DNA from: an uncultured Prevotella sp.
GTDB taxonomy: Bacteria; Bacteroidota; Bacteroidia; Bacteroidales; Bacteroidaceae
NCBI GenBank assembly: GCA_937906495.1
Contig: CALCVT010000029.1
Coordinates: forward strand, 1-8,003
Direction: 5' to 3'
DNA: 8,003 nucleotides
Positions 1 through 6,451 of the stretch are shown piece after piece. The position numbers and the translations under genes were made by a program. The notes under the pieces are model-generated. The model saw only the letters and a program-made list of their open reading frames with translations, searched no databases and was not told where the DNA came from. Position 1 is the first letter of the stretch. Each line of letters begins with the position of its first letter.

Positions 1-82
1 TGGGAAGCGTGGAACTACATCGTTTTTGTCGTTCTGCTCCTAAGAAAATGTTAAGAATTCATTAGTTTAGATGACTTCATAT

Positions 83-129
83 ATAAAAAACTCTCTATGT
101 CCCAGACGTAAGCCAAGGTCATAGAGAGT
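83..129 (-). terminator. Rho-independent terminator of gdhA
   Basis: A perfect 10-bp inverted repeat, ACTCTCTATG at 90-99 and CATAGAGAGT at 120-129, encloses a 20-nt loop. Read on the minus strand, the second arm runs straight into a T-rich tract (plus-strand A-tract 83-90), the intrinsic-terminator arrangement. It lies about 65 nt beyond the gdhA stop codon and points the right way to end that transcript. The plus strand has no T-tract after the stem, so it looks unidirectional. Confidence 0.8.
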
Positions 130-142
130 GAAAAATCATGTT

Positions 143-182
143 TAGAGTAGGAAAGAGGAATGTAGGAGCATCCTACTTTCTA
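143..182 (-). other. gdhA 3'-UTR with two competing hairpins
   Basis: Between the gdhA stop and its terminator, GTAGGA occurs twice (147-152 and 162-167), and each copy can pair with the single TCCTAC at 171-176. The near copy gives a 6-bp stem with a 3-nt loop. The far copy gives a longer stem (TAGAGTAGGA at 143-152 with TCCTAC plus TCTA at 171-182, 2-nt bulge). The pairing is seen directly. Any role in mRNA stability is inference, and it may be incidental. Confidence 0.3.
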
Positions 183-193
183 AAGGATGTGGA

Positions 194-1531
194 TTAAACC
201 AAGCCTTGAGCCATCATAGCATGGGCAACCTTCATGAAGCCAGCTACGTTAGCACCCTTTACAAAGTTGATGGTACCATCAGCCTCACGTCCGTAGCGAA
301 CGCACTGATCATGAACAGCAGACATGATGTGATGCAGGCGCTCGTCAACTTCTTGAGCCGTCCATGAGATGTGCATTGCATTCTGAGTCATTTCAAGACC
401 AGAAGTAGCTACGCCACCAGAGTTAACGGCTTTACCGGGAGCAAAGGGCATCTTGTGCTCAAGGAAGAAGTCAACAGCTTCGGCTGTGCAACCCATGTTG
501 CTAACTTCAGCAACCAACTTAACACCATTCGCGTGGAGCATTTTGGCATCTTCAAGATTAAGTTCGTTCTGAGTAGCACAAGGCAGTGCAATATCAACAG
601 CCTGCTCCCAAGGTTTCTTCTTAGCAAAGAAAGTAGCTTCGGGATATTTCTCTGCATAAGGAGCTACGATATCGTTACCAGATAGGCGGAGTTCAAGCAT
701 ATAGTCAATCTTTTCGCCAGACACGCCTTCGGGATCGTAAATGTAGCCGTCAGGTCCACTGAGAGTAACTACTTTAGCACCCATTTCAGTTGCTTTTTTA
801 ACGGCACCCCAAGCAACATTACCAAAACCAGAAACAGCAACAGTTTTGCCAGCAATGTCCATATCGTAGTCAGCAAGCATTTGCTTTACGAAATAAAGTG
901 CACCAAAGCCAGTAGCTTCAGGACGGAGAATAGAACCACCAAACTCCATGCCCTTACCGGTCATAGTACCAGTGTGCTCACGTCTGAGTTTCTTGTACAT
1001 ACCGAACATATAGCCTACTTCGCGGCCACCAACGCCGATATCACCAGCGGGAACATCCTGATCGGGGCCGAGGTTACGCCAAAGTTCAGTCATGAAGGCC
1101 TGGCAGAAACGCATAATTTCATTATCACTACGTCCACGGGGAGAGAAGTCAGAACCACCCTTACCACCGCCCATAGGCAATGTTGTGAGTGCATTCTTAA
1201 AAATCTGCTCAAATCCGAGGAACTTGAGAATGCTGAGGTTTACAGAGGGATGGAAACGGATACCGCCTTTGTACGGGCCTATGGCATTGTTAAATTGTAC
1301 GCGGTAACCGATGTTTACATGAATTTCGCCCTGATCGTCCATCCAAGGTACACGGAAAGTGATGATGCGGTCGGGTTCTACAAGGCGTTCGATGATGCGT
1401 GCACGCTCAAATTCGGGGTGCTGGTTGTATACATCTTCGATAGAAAGAAGCACTTCGCGGACAGCCTGCAAGTATTCGGCTTCGCCGGGATGCTTAGCCT
1501 CAAGGCCTTGCATGATAAGGTCGGTTTTCAT
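194..1531 (-). CDS. gdhA: NADP-type glutamate dehydrogenase
   Basis: Catalyses reductive amination of 2-oxoglutarate with ammonium to give glutamate (and the reverse); cytoplasmic and hexameric in this family. Numbered from the ATG at 1531 (445 aa, normal for the 440-450 aa hexameric class): substrate-binding PYKGG (Lys88), FKNAL (Lys112), catalytic-lysine motif PMGGGKGG (Lys124), PAGDIGVGG with the conserved Asp164, nucleotide-binding GFGNVA (235-240), and C-terminal VNSGGVATSG (369-378). The segment after the dinucleotide loop, TLSGPDG, resembles NADP-type enzymes, but cofactor choice is inferred. The frame is open upstream to a GTG at 1597, with another ATG at 1573. I chose 1531 because family similarity begins at MKTDLIMQGLEAKHPG and because the predicted promoter overlaps the GTG. 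EVSNMGC (342-348) replaces the EGANMPT of enterobacterial enzymes, probably a lineage variant. Monocistronic: own promoter and terminator. Confidence 0.95.
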   Translation of the reverse strand: MKTDLIMQGLEAKHPGEAEYLQAVREVLLSIEDVYNQHPEFERARIIERLVEPDRIITFRVPWMDDQGEIHVNIGYRVQFNNAIGPYKGGIRFHPSVNLSILKFLGFEQIFKNALTTLPMGGGKGGSDFSPRGRSDNEIMRFCQAFMTELWRNLGPDQDVPAGDIGVGGREVGYMFGMYKKLRREHTGTMTGKGMEFGGSILRPEATGFGALYFVKQMLADYDMDIAGKTVAVSGFGNVAWGAVKKATEMGAKVVTLSGPDGYIYDPEGVSGEKIDYMLELRLSGNDIVAPYAEKYPEATFFAKKKPWEQAVDIALPCATQNELNLEDAKMLHANGVKLVAEVSNMGCTAEAVDFFLEHKMPFAPGKAVNSGGVATSGLEMTQNAMHISWTAQEVDERLHHIMSAVHDQCVRYGREADGTINFVKGANVAGFMKVAHAMMAQGLV

Positions 1532-1596
1532 GATATCAATAGTTGTTAGGTTGATAATTGAGTTGTTTGCCATACCTTTGTTTCGTATGACCGACA

Positions 1597-1628
1597 CAAA
1601 AGTAGAGGCTTTCCAAATGATAAGGCAA
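1597..1628 (-). promoter_or_regulatory. Predicted Bacteroidota-type promoter of gdhA
   Basis: On the minus strand TACTTTTG (1604 to 1597) matches the -7 consensus TAnnTTTG exactly. A TTG (1628-1626) lies 21 nt upstream, in the position of the -33 element. Transcription would begin near 1590, giving a leader of about 60 nt to the ATG at 1531, or about 17 nt to the ATG at 1573. The GTG at 1597 lies inside the -7 box, which argues against it as the start codon. Confidence 0.55.
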
Positions 1629-1963
1629 GAAAAAGTATAAATAAATCATAAATTATGCTCAATAGCATATATTTAGGGCAAAATCAGCTGAGTGAATGCC
1701 TATTTAGGCTTGCAAAAAAGAGATTTATCTTTATTGTATGGCCAGTGTTTGTTGTTGGAGATGCTTTTTTATAGGCTATTGCATTCATATTTAGCATGTC
1801 ATAAGCATGAAGGTGTAGAACTGATAGATGCAAGAATACTTCTTAAATAGTTCGGATATACTTAAAATGTTGTGTATACCTATCGGTGTCCTATCAAATG
1901 TGCTTAGTTGTTGTCACTAAGTGGGTATTTATATAGTTACACTAATAATGCAGCAATGATGCT
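1629..1963. other. Intergenic region with no gene seen
   Basis: AT-rich spacer between gdhA and the lipoprotein gene. I find no credible ORF in either strand; the longest ATG-started frame noticed is an 18-codon plus-strand frame near 1738. It holds only short hairpins: TATGCT/AGCATA (1654-1669, 4-nt loop), about 50 nt upstream of the gdhA promoter; the mini-palindrome GCCTATTTAGGC (1698-1709); and CTTAG/CTAAG (1903-1921). There is no convincing T-tailed terminator for the lipoprotein gene. The 1654-1669 repeat could be an operator for gdhA, but nothing beyond its position supports that. Confidence 0.5.
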
Positions 1964-2374
1964 TTAGCGAATTCGCCAAATGTCTCCAATACGTACAAGG
2001 GGAAACAAAATTTCTTCTCGGGAACTATCGTTATAGGTTACTTCTAAAAATACGTTGGCCATACGTAGGCTGTCATAGAGTTCTTTTCGAGCTACTCGTA
2101 CGGATGAAATTCCTTTTTTATCCTTTAATATTGTATGGTGATGATGACGGAGTAAAGTTTCCATTTGCTGTTTATATGCGGGGGGAGTTCCATCGCACGA
2201 CTGCATAGCTTTGATGTAATCTTTGTACTGTCCGTTTATACGGAGCATATAGTAGTTTATGGCAATGCTATCATTGAGTATTTCGTTTTCGGGTACTTCA
2301 GATGAGTTGCCACAGGATGTCGTGAGTATAGTGCAAAGTGTAAAAAGTGAAACTTTGTAGAGAATCTTAAGCAT
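1964..2374 (-). CDS. Small predicted lipoprotein, possibly DUF4878/NTF2-like
   Basis: 136 aa. Residues 1-20 form a signal peptide (Lys3 and Lys7, hydrophobic stretch 8-17) ending in TTSC, with the predicted lipidated Cys21. The lipobox lacks the usual Leu at -3 but fits the relaxed Bacteroidota form. The mature part has an amphipathic region (AINYYMLRINGQYKDYIKAM, about 38-57), a charged middle with four consecutive His (77-80), and a C-terminal strand-like region ending ILFPLVRIGDIWRIR. This helix-then-sheet pattern, with a closing 'PLVRIGDIWRI', resembles the small DUF4878-like lipoproteins of Bacteroides and Prevotella thought to adopt an NTF2-like fold. That assignment is from memory of the family, not a search. 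Function unknown; probably membrane-anchored. It lies after the der terminator, with no clear promoter of its own. Confidence 0.8.
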   Translation of the reverse strand: MLKILYKVSLFTLCTILTTSCGNSSEVPENEILNDSIAINYYMLRINGQYKDYIKAMQSCDGTPPAYKQQMETLLRHHHHTILKDKKGISSVRVARKELYDSLRMANVFLEVTYNDSSREEILFPLVRIGDIWRIR

Positions 2375-2400
2375 AGTTAGTGGTAGATAGAATATAAATT

Positions 2401-2466
2401 AAAAAAGACTGCAAAGCAAGTTGGAAAAGGTATGAAAGTTTCCAACAAAAATTGCTTTGCAGTCTT
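2401..2466 (-). terminator. Long hairpin terminator ending the yceD-rpmF-fabH-era-der cluster
   Basis: A perfect 15-bp stem (AAGACTGCAAAGCAA at 2405-2419 with TTGCTTTGCAGTCTT at 2452-2466) is stacked on an 8-bp inner stem (GTTGGAAA at 2420-2427 with TTTCCAAC at 2439-2446). Only an A5 bulge (2447-2451) and an 11-nt loop interrupt the 23 pairs. On the minus strand the hairpin is followed by six T (plus-strand A-run 2401-2406), so it ends transcripts coming from der. It is unusually long for an intrinsic terminator. Confidence 0.85.
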
Positions 2467-2495
2467 GGTCCTGCTTTGAAAGAGGATCAGAATTT

Positions 2496-2528
2496 TAGCA
2501 TCTAATTTATCGGATAAATTCGATGCTA
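2496..2528. repeat. 33-nt near-perfect palindrome over the der stop codon
   Basis: TAGCATC (2496-2502) pairs with GATGCTA (2522-2528), and AATTTATC (2504-2511) with GATAAATT (2513-2520). One mismatch (2503/2521) and one central base are left over, so 15 of 16 possible pairs form. The outer arm includes the der TAG stop (2526-2528). A T-run (2529-2533) follows on the plus strand, so as a terminator it would act on antisense transcription entering der. On the minus strand no T-tract follows, and there it could act as a 3'-end stabiliser. Confidence 0.6.
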
Positions 2529-3842
2529 TTTTTGTCTGATAAATATGTTTATAGGTGTACCAGTATAGTTCCAGCGCTCACGAATCTTGTTCTCCAGAAA
2601 GCGGCGGTACGGCTCTTTAACATACTGCGGAAGATTGGCGTAAAATACAAATGATGGAATTTGTGTATTAGGTAACTGCGCACAATATTTGATTTTAATA
2701 TACTTGCCTTTGATTGAGGGAGGGGGATAAGCTTCAATCAGCGGAAGCATCTCTTCATTGAGTTTTGAAGTAGGTATTCTGCGTTTACGCGATAAGTAAA
2801 CTTCCTTTGCAGTTTCAAGAACTTTGAATATGCGTTGTTTAGTGAGTGCGGAAGCAAAAATGATAGGAAAATCTACAAAGGGTGCCATGCGGTTTCGAAT
2901 GGTATCTTCGAAGTGCTGGATAGCCTCGTTTGTTTTATTTTCAACCAAGTCCCACTTGTTAACAACAACAACAATACTTTTAAAGTTCTTCTGAATGATT
3001 TGTACAATATTAAGGTCTTGGCTCTCTATACCGCGTGTTGCATCAATCATTAGAATGCATACATCAGAATTCTCAATAGATCTGATGGCACGCATCACTG
3101 AGTAGAACTCCAAATCTTCAGTTACTTTGTTCTTGCGGCGAATACCGGCAGTATCTACAAGATAGAAATCGAATCCAAATTTAGTGTATCGTGTAAGGAT
3201 GCTGTCGCGGGTTGTACCAGCAATGTCAGTTACAATATTGCGGTCTTCGCCAAGAAATGCATTGATAATGCTGCTTTTTCCGGCGTTAGGACGTCCGACA
3301 ACACTAAAGCGAGGAATATTTTCTTCTTCATTGTTATTGTTATCGTCTTTGCCAAGTTTCTCAATAATGAGATCCAGCAGGTCGCCGGTTCCGCTTCCGG
3401 TAATAGCCGAAATACAAAATGGATCTCCCAATCCAAGTTTGTAGAATTCCGGTGCTGTATAGCGATCCTCGTTATTATCGGTTTTATTAGCGCATAAGAT
3501 AACGGGGAGTTTGGTTCTGCGTAGGATGCCTGCTACTTCGGCATCAAGGTCTGTAATGCCGTTCTTGATGTCTACTAAAAACAAAATGAGATCAGCTTCT
3601 TCGGTTGCAAGCGCTACTTGTTTGCGAATTTCGCCTTCAAATATATCGTCAGAGTTTACTACCCATCCTCCGGTATCTACGATAGAGAATTCTTTGTTTC
3701 CCCATTCGCATTTACCGTATTGGCGGTCGCGTGTGGTGCCGGCCTCGTCGCTGACAATGGCCTGGCGTGTTCCTGTTAGGCGGTTGAAGAGCGTGGATTT
3801 GCCGACATTAGGTCGGCCAACTATGGCTACTAATTTGGACAC
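2526..3842 (-). CDS. der: Ribosome biogenesis GTPase Der (EngA), two tandem G domains
   Basis: Essential GTPase that helps late assembly of the 50S subunit. 438 aa, typical length. First G domain: G1 GRPNVGKST (9-17), G2 TTRD (36-39), G3 DTGG (57-60), G4 NKTD (119-122), G5 SAI (145-147). Second: G1 GRPNAGKSS (183-191), G2 TTRD (210-213), G3 DTAG (230-233), G4 NKWD (295-298), G5 SAL (331-333). The C-terminal KH-like domain is about 355-438 (PPPSIKGKYIKIKYCAQ near 373-389). All nucleotide-binding motifs are intact. The linker 166-175 is Asn/Asp/Glu-rich low complexity, the usual variable hinge. The start is GTG at 3842: an in-frame stop lies five codons upstream, and MSKLVAIVGRPNVGKS matches the family N-terminus. 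It follows era after 110 nt with no clear promoter between them. Confidence 0.97.
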   Translation of the reverse strand: MSKLVAIVGRPNVGKSTLFNRLTGTRQAIVSDEAGTTRDRQYGKCEWGNKEFSIVDTGGWVVNSDDIFEGEIRKQVALATEEADLILFLVDIKNGITDLDAEVAGILRRTKLPVILCANKTDNNEDRYTAPEFYKLGLGDPFCISAITGSGTGDLLDLIIEKLGKDDNNNNEEENIPRFSVVGRPNAGKSSIINAFLGEDRNIVTDIAGTTRDSILTRYTKFGFDFYLVDTAGIRRKNKVTEDLEFYSVMRAIRSIENSDVCILMIDATRGIESQDLNIVQIIQKNFKSIVVVVNKWDLVENKTNEAIQHFEDTIRNRMAPFVDFPIIFASALTKQRIFKVLETAKEVYLSRKRRIPTSKLNEEMLPLIEAYPPPSIKGKYIKIKYCAQLPNTQIPSFVFYANLPQYVKEPYRRFLENKIRERWNYTGTPINIFIRQK

Positions 3843-3952
3843 TTGTCTGATGTATTAGGGTGTAAATGAAATATGCGGCCTAGGTAAAGAAGCCCGCTTT
3901 ATATCGGTGGTATTGCCGGTAGTTCCCCTCTGGTAAGTGGGGGTACGCTGTT

Positions 3953-4843
3953 TTAGTCGAGTTTGTATCCGTAGGCTTCGAGTCGCTTGGTGTTGCTACG
4001 CCAGTCTTTGTCTACCTTAACAAAAACTTCAAGGAAAATGGTTTTACCAAAGAACTTTTCGAGTGTTTTGCGTGCTTCGCTCGACACTTTTTTGAGAGCT
4101 ATCCCTTTGTGACCTATTATGATGCCTTTTTGGCTGTCGCGTTCAACGTAGATGACTGCGTTTATATGAATTTTTTTATCGCTTTCTTTGAATTGCTCCA
4201 CTGCAACTTCTACAGCATAAGGTATTTCTTTGTCGTAGTAGAGAAGAATCTTTTCGCGGATAATTTCAGTGACAAAAAATCGTGCGGGTTTATCGGTCCA
4301 TTGATCTTTGTCAAAATAAGGGGGCGATTCAGGCAAAAGTTCTTTGATTCGCGTTAATACATTGTCAACGTTAAACTTTGCCTTAGCTGAGATTGGAAAT
4401 ATTTCGGCTTTGGGCAGACACTCCTTCCAAAGTGTGACGAGTGTTTCGAGTTCCTTTTGGTTCGATACGTCTATTTTGTTGATAAGCAGGAGTACTGGCA
4501 CATTCATTTTCTTAACCTTTTCCAGGAAGTCGTTGTTTTTGTCGGGTTTTTCAACGACATCGGTAACATATAGCAGTACATCGGCATCTTGAAGTGCTGA
4601 TACTGAAAATGCTAGCATTTCTTCCTGAAGTTTATAGTTAGGCTTGAGCACGCCAGGGGTATCTGAAAATACTATTTGAGCATCGTCAGAATTTATAATA
4701 CCCATAATACGATGGCGGGTGGTCTGTGCTTTGAATGTGGCAATGGAGATGCGTTCGCCCATGAGTAAATTCATGAGCGTAGACTTTCCGACATTAGGAT
4801 TGCCTACGATGTTGACAAATCCAGCTTTATGCACTTGAGTCAT
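3953..4843 (-). CDS. era: GTPase Era, 16S rRNA-binding 30S assembly factor
   Basis: Essential GTPase that binds the 3' end of 16S rRNA and couples 30S maturation to growth. 296 aa, normal for the family. G domain: G1 GNPNVGKST (14-22), G2 region QTTRHRI (40-46), G3 DTPG (61-64), G4 NKID (122-125), G5 SAK (152-154). The C-terminal KH domain has its IIIGHKG loop at 241-247, which contacts rRNA, and the conserved ending WRSNTKRLEAYGYK. The ATG at 4843 gives the expected N-terminus (HKAGFVNIVGNPNVGKS). No Shine-Dalgarno is seen. It sits between fabH and der on the same strand; the 138-nt leader contains the hairpin at 4886-4959. Confidence 0.97.
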   Translation of the reverse strand: MTQVHKAGFVNIVGNPNVGKSTLMNLLMGERISIATFKAQTTRHRIMGIINSDDAQIVFSDTPGVLKPNYKLQEEMLAFSVSALQDADVLLYVTDVVEKPDKNNDFLEKVKKMNVPVLLLINKIDVSNQKELETLVTLWKECLPKAEIFPISAKAKFNVDNVLTRIKELLPESPPYFDKDQWTDKPARFFVTEIIREKILLYYDKEIPYAVEVAVEQFKESDKKIHINAVIYVERDSQKGIIIGHKGIALKKVSSEARKTLEKFFGKTIFLEVFVKVDKDWRSNTKRLEAYGYKLD

Positions 4844-4885
4844 TTTAGGAGAATTGGCGAAAGGTATTGGTCAGAGAACGATATA

Positions 4886-4959
4886 CCCCGACACTGTAAT
4901 TTTTAGAACTGTATAAGGGTTGATACAGCTTTAAAGGATCTATTATTGCAGTGCCGGGG
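4886..4959. repeat. Long imperfect inverted repeat between fabH and era
   Basis: CCCCGACACTGTAAT (4886-4900) faces ATTGCAGTGCCGGGG (4945-4959): 13 Watson-Crick pairs, one wobble and one mismatch over 15 positions. Inside is a second hairpin, CTGTAT (4909-4914) with ATACAG (4923-4928). A third CTGTAT lies at 4960-4965 just outside, so ATACAG has two possible partners. No T-tract follows on either strand, so it is not a standard terminator. It could be a structured leader of era, a processing site, or a small dispersed repeat. Confidence 0.55.
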
Positions 4960-4981
4960 CTGTATAAGTGTGGCGGGTAGA

Positions 4982-5986
4982 TTACTTGGCAGTATAGCCC
5001 CATTTTAGATAGGCTGCACCCCATGTAAATCCAGCTCCAAAGGCTGTAAGAATCAAGTTGTCGCCTTTTTTCAGTTGACGTTCATAATCCCAAAGGGCAA
5101 GAGGGAGTGTTCCGGCCGAGGTGTTACCATAACGCTGTATATTCATCATCACCTTGTCCATATTTACTTCAAGGCGGTGAGCAACAGCCTCAATGATGCG
5201 TACATTGGCCTGATGAGGAACGATGTAGGCAATATTATCCTTGCTAAGACCATTTCGTTCAGCAATGGTTGCACAAGCATCGCTCATATTAGTAACAGCA
5301 AATTTAAATACGGTACGACCTTCCTGATGCAGGTAGTGCATGCGGTGGTCGATAGTAAAATAAGAAGGGCTGCAAACTGAACCGCCAGCTTTCATACAAA
5401 GGAAAGGAAGGCCTTTACCATCTGTACGCAAGTAGCTGTCTTGCCAGCCTAATCCTTCATCGTCAATAGATGGTTCAACCAATACGGCTGCCGCGCCATC
5501 ACCAAAGATGGGGCATGTTGCACGATCGGTATAATCAACGATTGAAGACATTTTGTCGGCACCGCACACTACGATTTTTTTGTAGCGTCCGCTCTGAATC
5601 ATGCCGGCGGCAGCATCCATGGCAAAGAGGAAACCGCAGCATGCGGCTTGCATATCAATGGCAAAAGCATTTTTCATACCCAAACGTCCTACCACGATGC
5701 TTGCTGTTGATGGAAAGTGATAGTCGGGTGTAGTCGTGGCAACAATAACGCATTCTACCTCCTGAGGATCGGTGCCTGTTTTCTCGAGCAGTTGCTTAAC
5801 AGCCTTGCGGGCCATGTAGCTTGTACCCAATCCTTCTTCATTCAGGATGCGGCGTTCCTTGATGCCAATTCGCGACATAATCCACTCATCGTTAGTGTCG
5901 ACCATGCGCGACAGTTCATCATTATTAAGTACGTATTCGGGCAGATAACCTCCTACACCAGTAATGACTGCATTGATTTTTTCCAT
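4982..5986 (-). CDS. fabH: Beta-ketoacyl-ACP synthase III
   Basis: Condenses an acyl-CoA primer with malonyl-ACP to begin each fatty acid (type II synthesis, cytoplasm). 334 aa, slightly longer than the 317 aa of E. coli FabH. Catalytic triad visible: Cys116 in DMQAACCGF (111-119), His258 in VPHQANVRI (256-264, with ACP-contact Arg263), Asn288 in RYGNTSAG (285-292). Also present are the primer-pocket region around TTTPDYHFPSTAS (84-96), GDGAAA (162-167) and the C-terminal FGAGFTWGAAYLKWG. A second Cys (117) directly follows the nucleophile where E. coli has Ala. The ATG at 5986 is the natural start (KINAVITGVGGYLPEYVL). It lies 204 nt downstream of rpmF, beyond a terminator-like element; no plsX is found between them. 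Branched versus straight primer preference cannot be read here. Confidence 0.96.
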   Translation of the reverse strand: MEKINAVITGVGGYLPEYVLNNDELSRMVDTNDEWIMSRIGIKERRILNEEGLGTSYMARKAVKQLLEKTGTDPQEVECVIVATTTPDYHFPSTASIVVGRLGMKNAFAIDMQAACCGFLFAMDAAAGMIQSGRYKKIVVCGADKMSSIVDYTDRATCPIFGDGAAAVLVEPSIDDEGLGWQDSYLRTDGKGLPFLCMKAGGSVCSPSYFTIDHRMHYLHQEGRTVFKFAVTNMSDACATIAERNGLSKDNIAYIVPHQANVRIIEAVAHRLEVNMDKVMMNIQRYGNTSAGTLPLALWDYERQLKKGDNLILTAFGAGFTWGAAYLKWGYTAK

Positions 5987-6050
5987 GGGGAATAGTTTGT
6001 TTGTAGCGGAGTTTGAGGATTCGTTCCGCCATATCGTATGCGATTTCTAT

Positions 6051-6158
6051 AAAAAAGAATAGTTTAAGAGTTAGCTATCTTATGGCGTTCATCTTTTGTC
6101 TGGATGAGACGCAGACAGTATAGGGGAACGTCAAAGAGCTATTTAACTCTTAAACTAT
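6051..6158 (-). promoter_or_regulatory. Candidate attenuator or terminator upstream of fabH
   Basis: A perfect 15-bp inverted repeat (ATAGTTTAAGAGTTA at 6059-6073, TAACTCTTAAACTAT at 6144-6158) encloses about 70 nt and, on the minus strand, is followed at once by TCTTTTTTA, an intrinsic-terminator tail. The interior can form a 9-bp hairpin (GCGTTCATC 6085-6093 with GATGA/ACGC 6103-6112, one bulge). Two rivals share its bases: GTCTG (6098-6102) with CAGAC (6112-6116), and GGCGTTC (6084-6090) with GAACGTC (6126-6132). Just after the rpmF stop, a TTAAGT/ACTTAA hairpin (6163-6178) precedes the element. I see no Bacteroidota promoter in the 65 nt between the T-tract and fabH. Read-through control of fabH fits the layout; a plain rpmF terminator with an unusually large loop is the alternative. 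Confidence 0.65.
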
Positions 6159-6190
6159 ATACTTAAGTTCGGACTTAATTTAGCCGAAGA

Positions 6191-6376
6191 TTATTCAGCG
6201 ACAGTCTTCTCGATAGCGAGTTTACCACGATAGTAGCCGCAAGTGGGGCATACTGTGTGGTAAATGTGCCATGCACCGCAGTTAGGGCAAATAGCTAACG
6301 TAGGAGCAATAGCCTTATCGTGGGTTCTACGTTTAAGAGTTCTCGTCTTGGATTGTCTTCTTTTAGGATGTGCCAT
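6191..6376 (-). CDS. rpmF: 50S ribosomal protein bL32
   Basis: Small basic protein of the large ribosomal subunit. 61 aa, typical. The N-terminus MAHPKRRQSKTRTLKRRTHDK is the classic bL32 basic tail. The zinc ribbon is intact, with two CxxC pairs (Cys30/Cys33 in CPNC and Cys43/Cys46 in CPTC), so this is the zinc-binding (C+) form. The stretch upstream of the ATG on the minus strand is very A/T-rich, as is common for highly translated genes in this phylum. It follows the DUF177 gene by 75 nt, the pairing conserved across many bacteria. Confidence 0.97.
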   Translation of the reverse strand: MAHPKRRQSKTRTLKRRTHDKAIAPTLAICPNCGAWHIYHTVCPTCGYYRGKLAIEKTVAE

Positions 6377-6451
6377 TTTATTTAATCGTTATTTATTAAT
6401 TAATGTTTGAGATGCAGGGATTATTTGAACTTCCTGTTGGAGATGAGCGGT

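Noticed and set aside
1..65. Possible C-terminal end of a plus-strand gene: frames ending at 54 (WEAWNYIVFVVLLLRKC) or 65 (VELHRFCRSAPKKMLRIH)
   Set aside because: Too short to recognise, the two frames compete, and no plus-strand terminator follows. I cannot tell whether either is coding.
881..1549. 222-codon open frame on the plus strand opposite gdhA
   Set aside because: It is antisense to a clear glutamate dehydrogenase, its translation shows no family resemblance, and it comes from the codon bias of the true gene.
1967..1976. Perfect palindrome GCGAATTCGC at the end of the lipoprotein gene
   Set aside because: It lies mostly within the last codons (ATT CGC) and is easily explained by chance coding sequence.
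3511..3858. Plus-strand open frame opposite der (and similar ones opposite era and fabH)
   Set aside because: Antisense shadows of intact, well-recognised genes, with no motif, promoter or family match of their own.
3870..3950. Hairpins between era and der (GCGGC with GCCCGC; CCCC with GGGG)
   Set aside because: Short or bulged stems without a T-tract; too weak to call a terminator or regulatory site.
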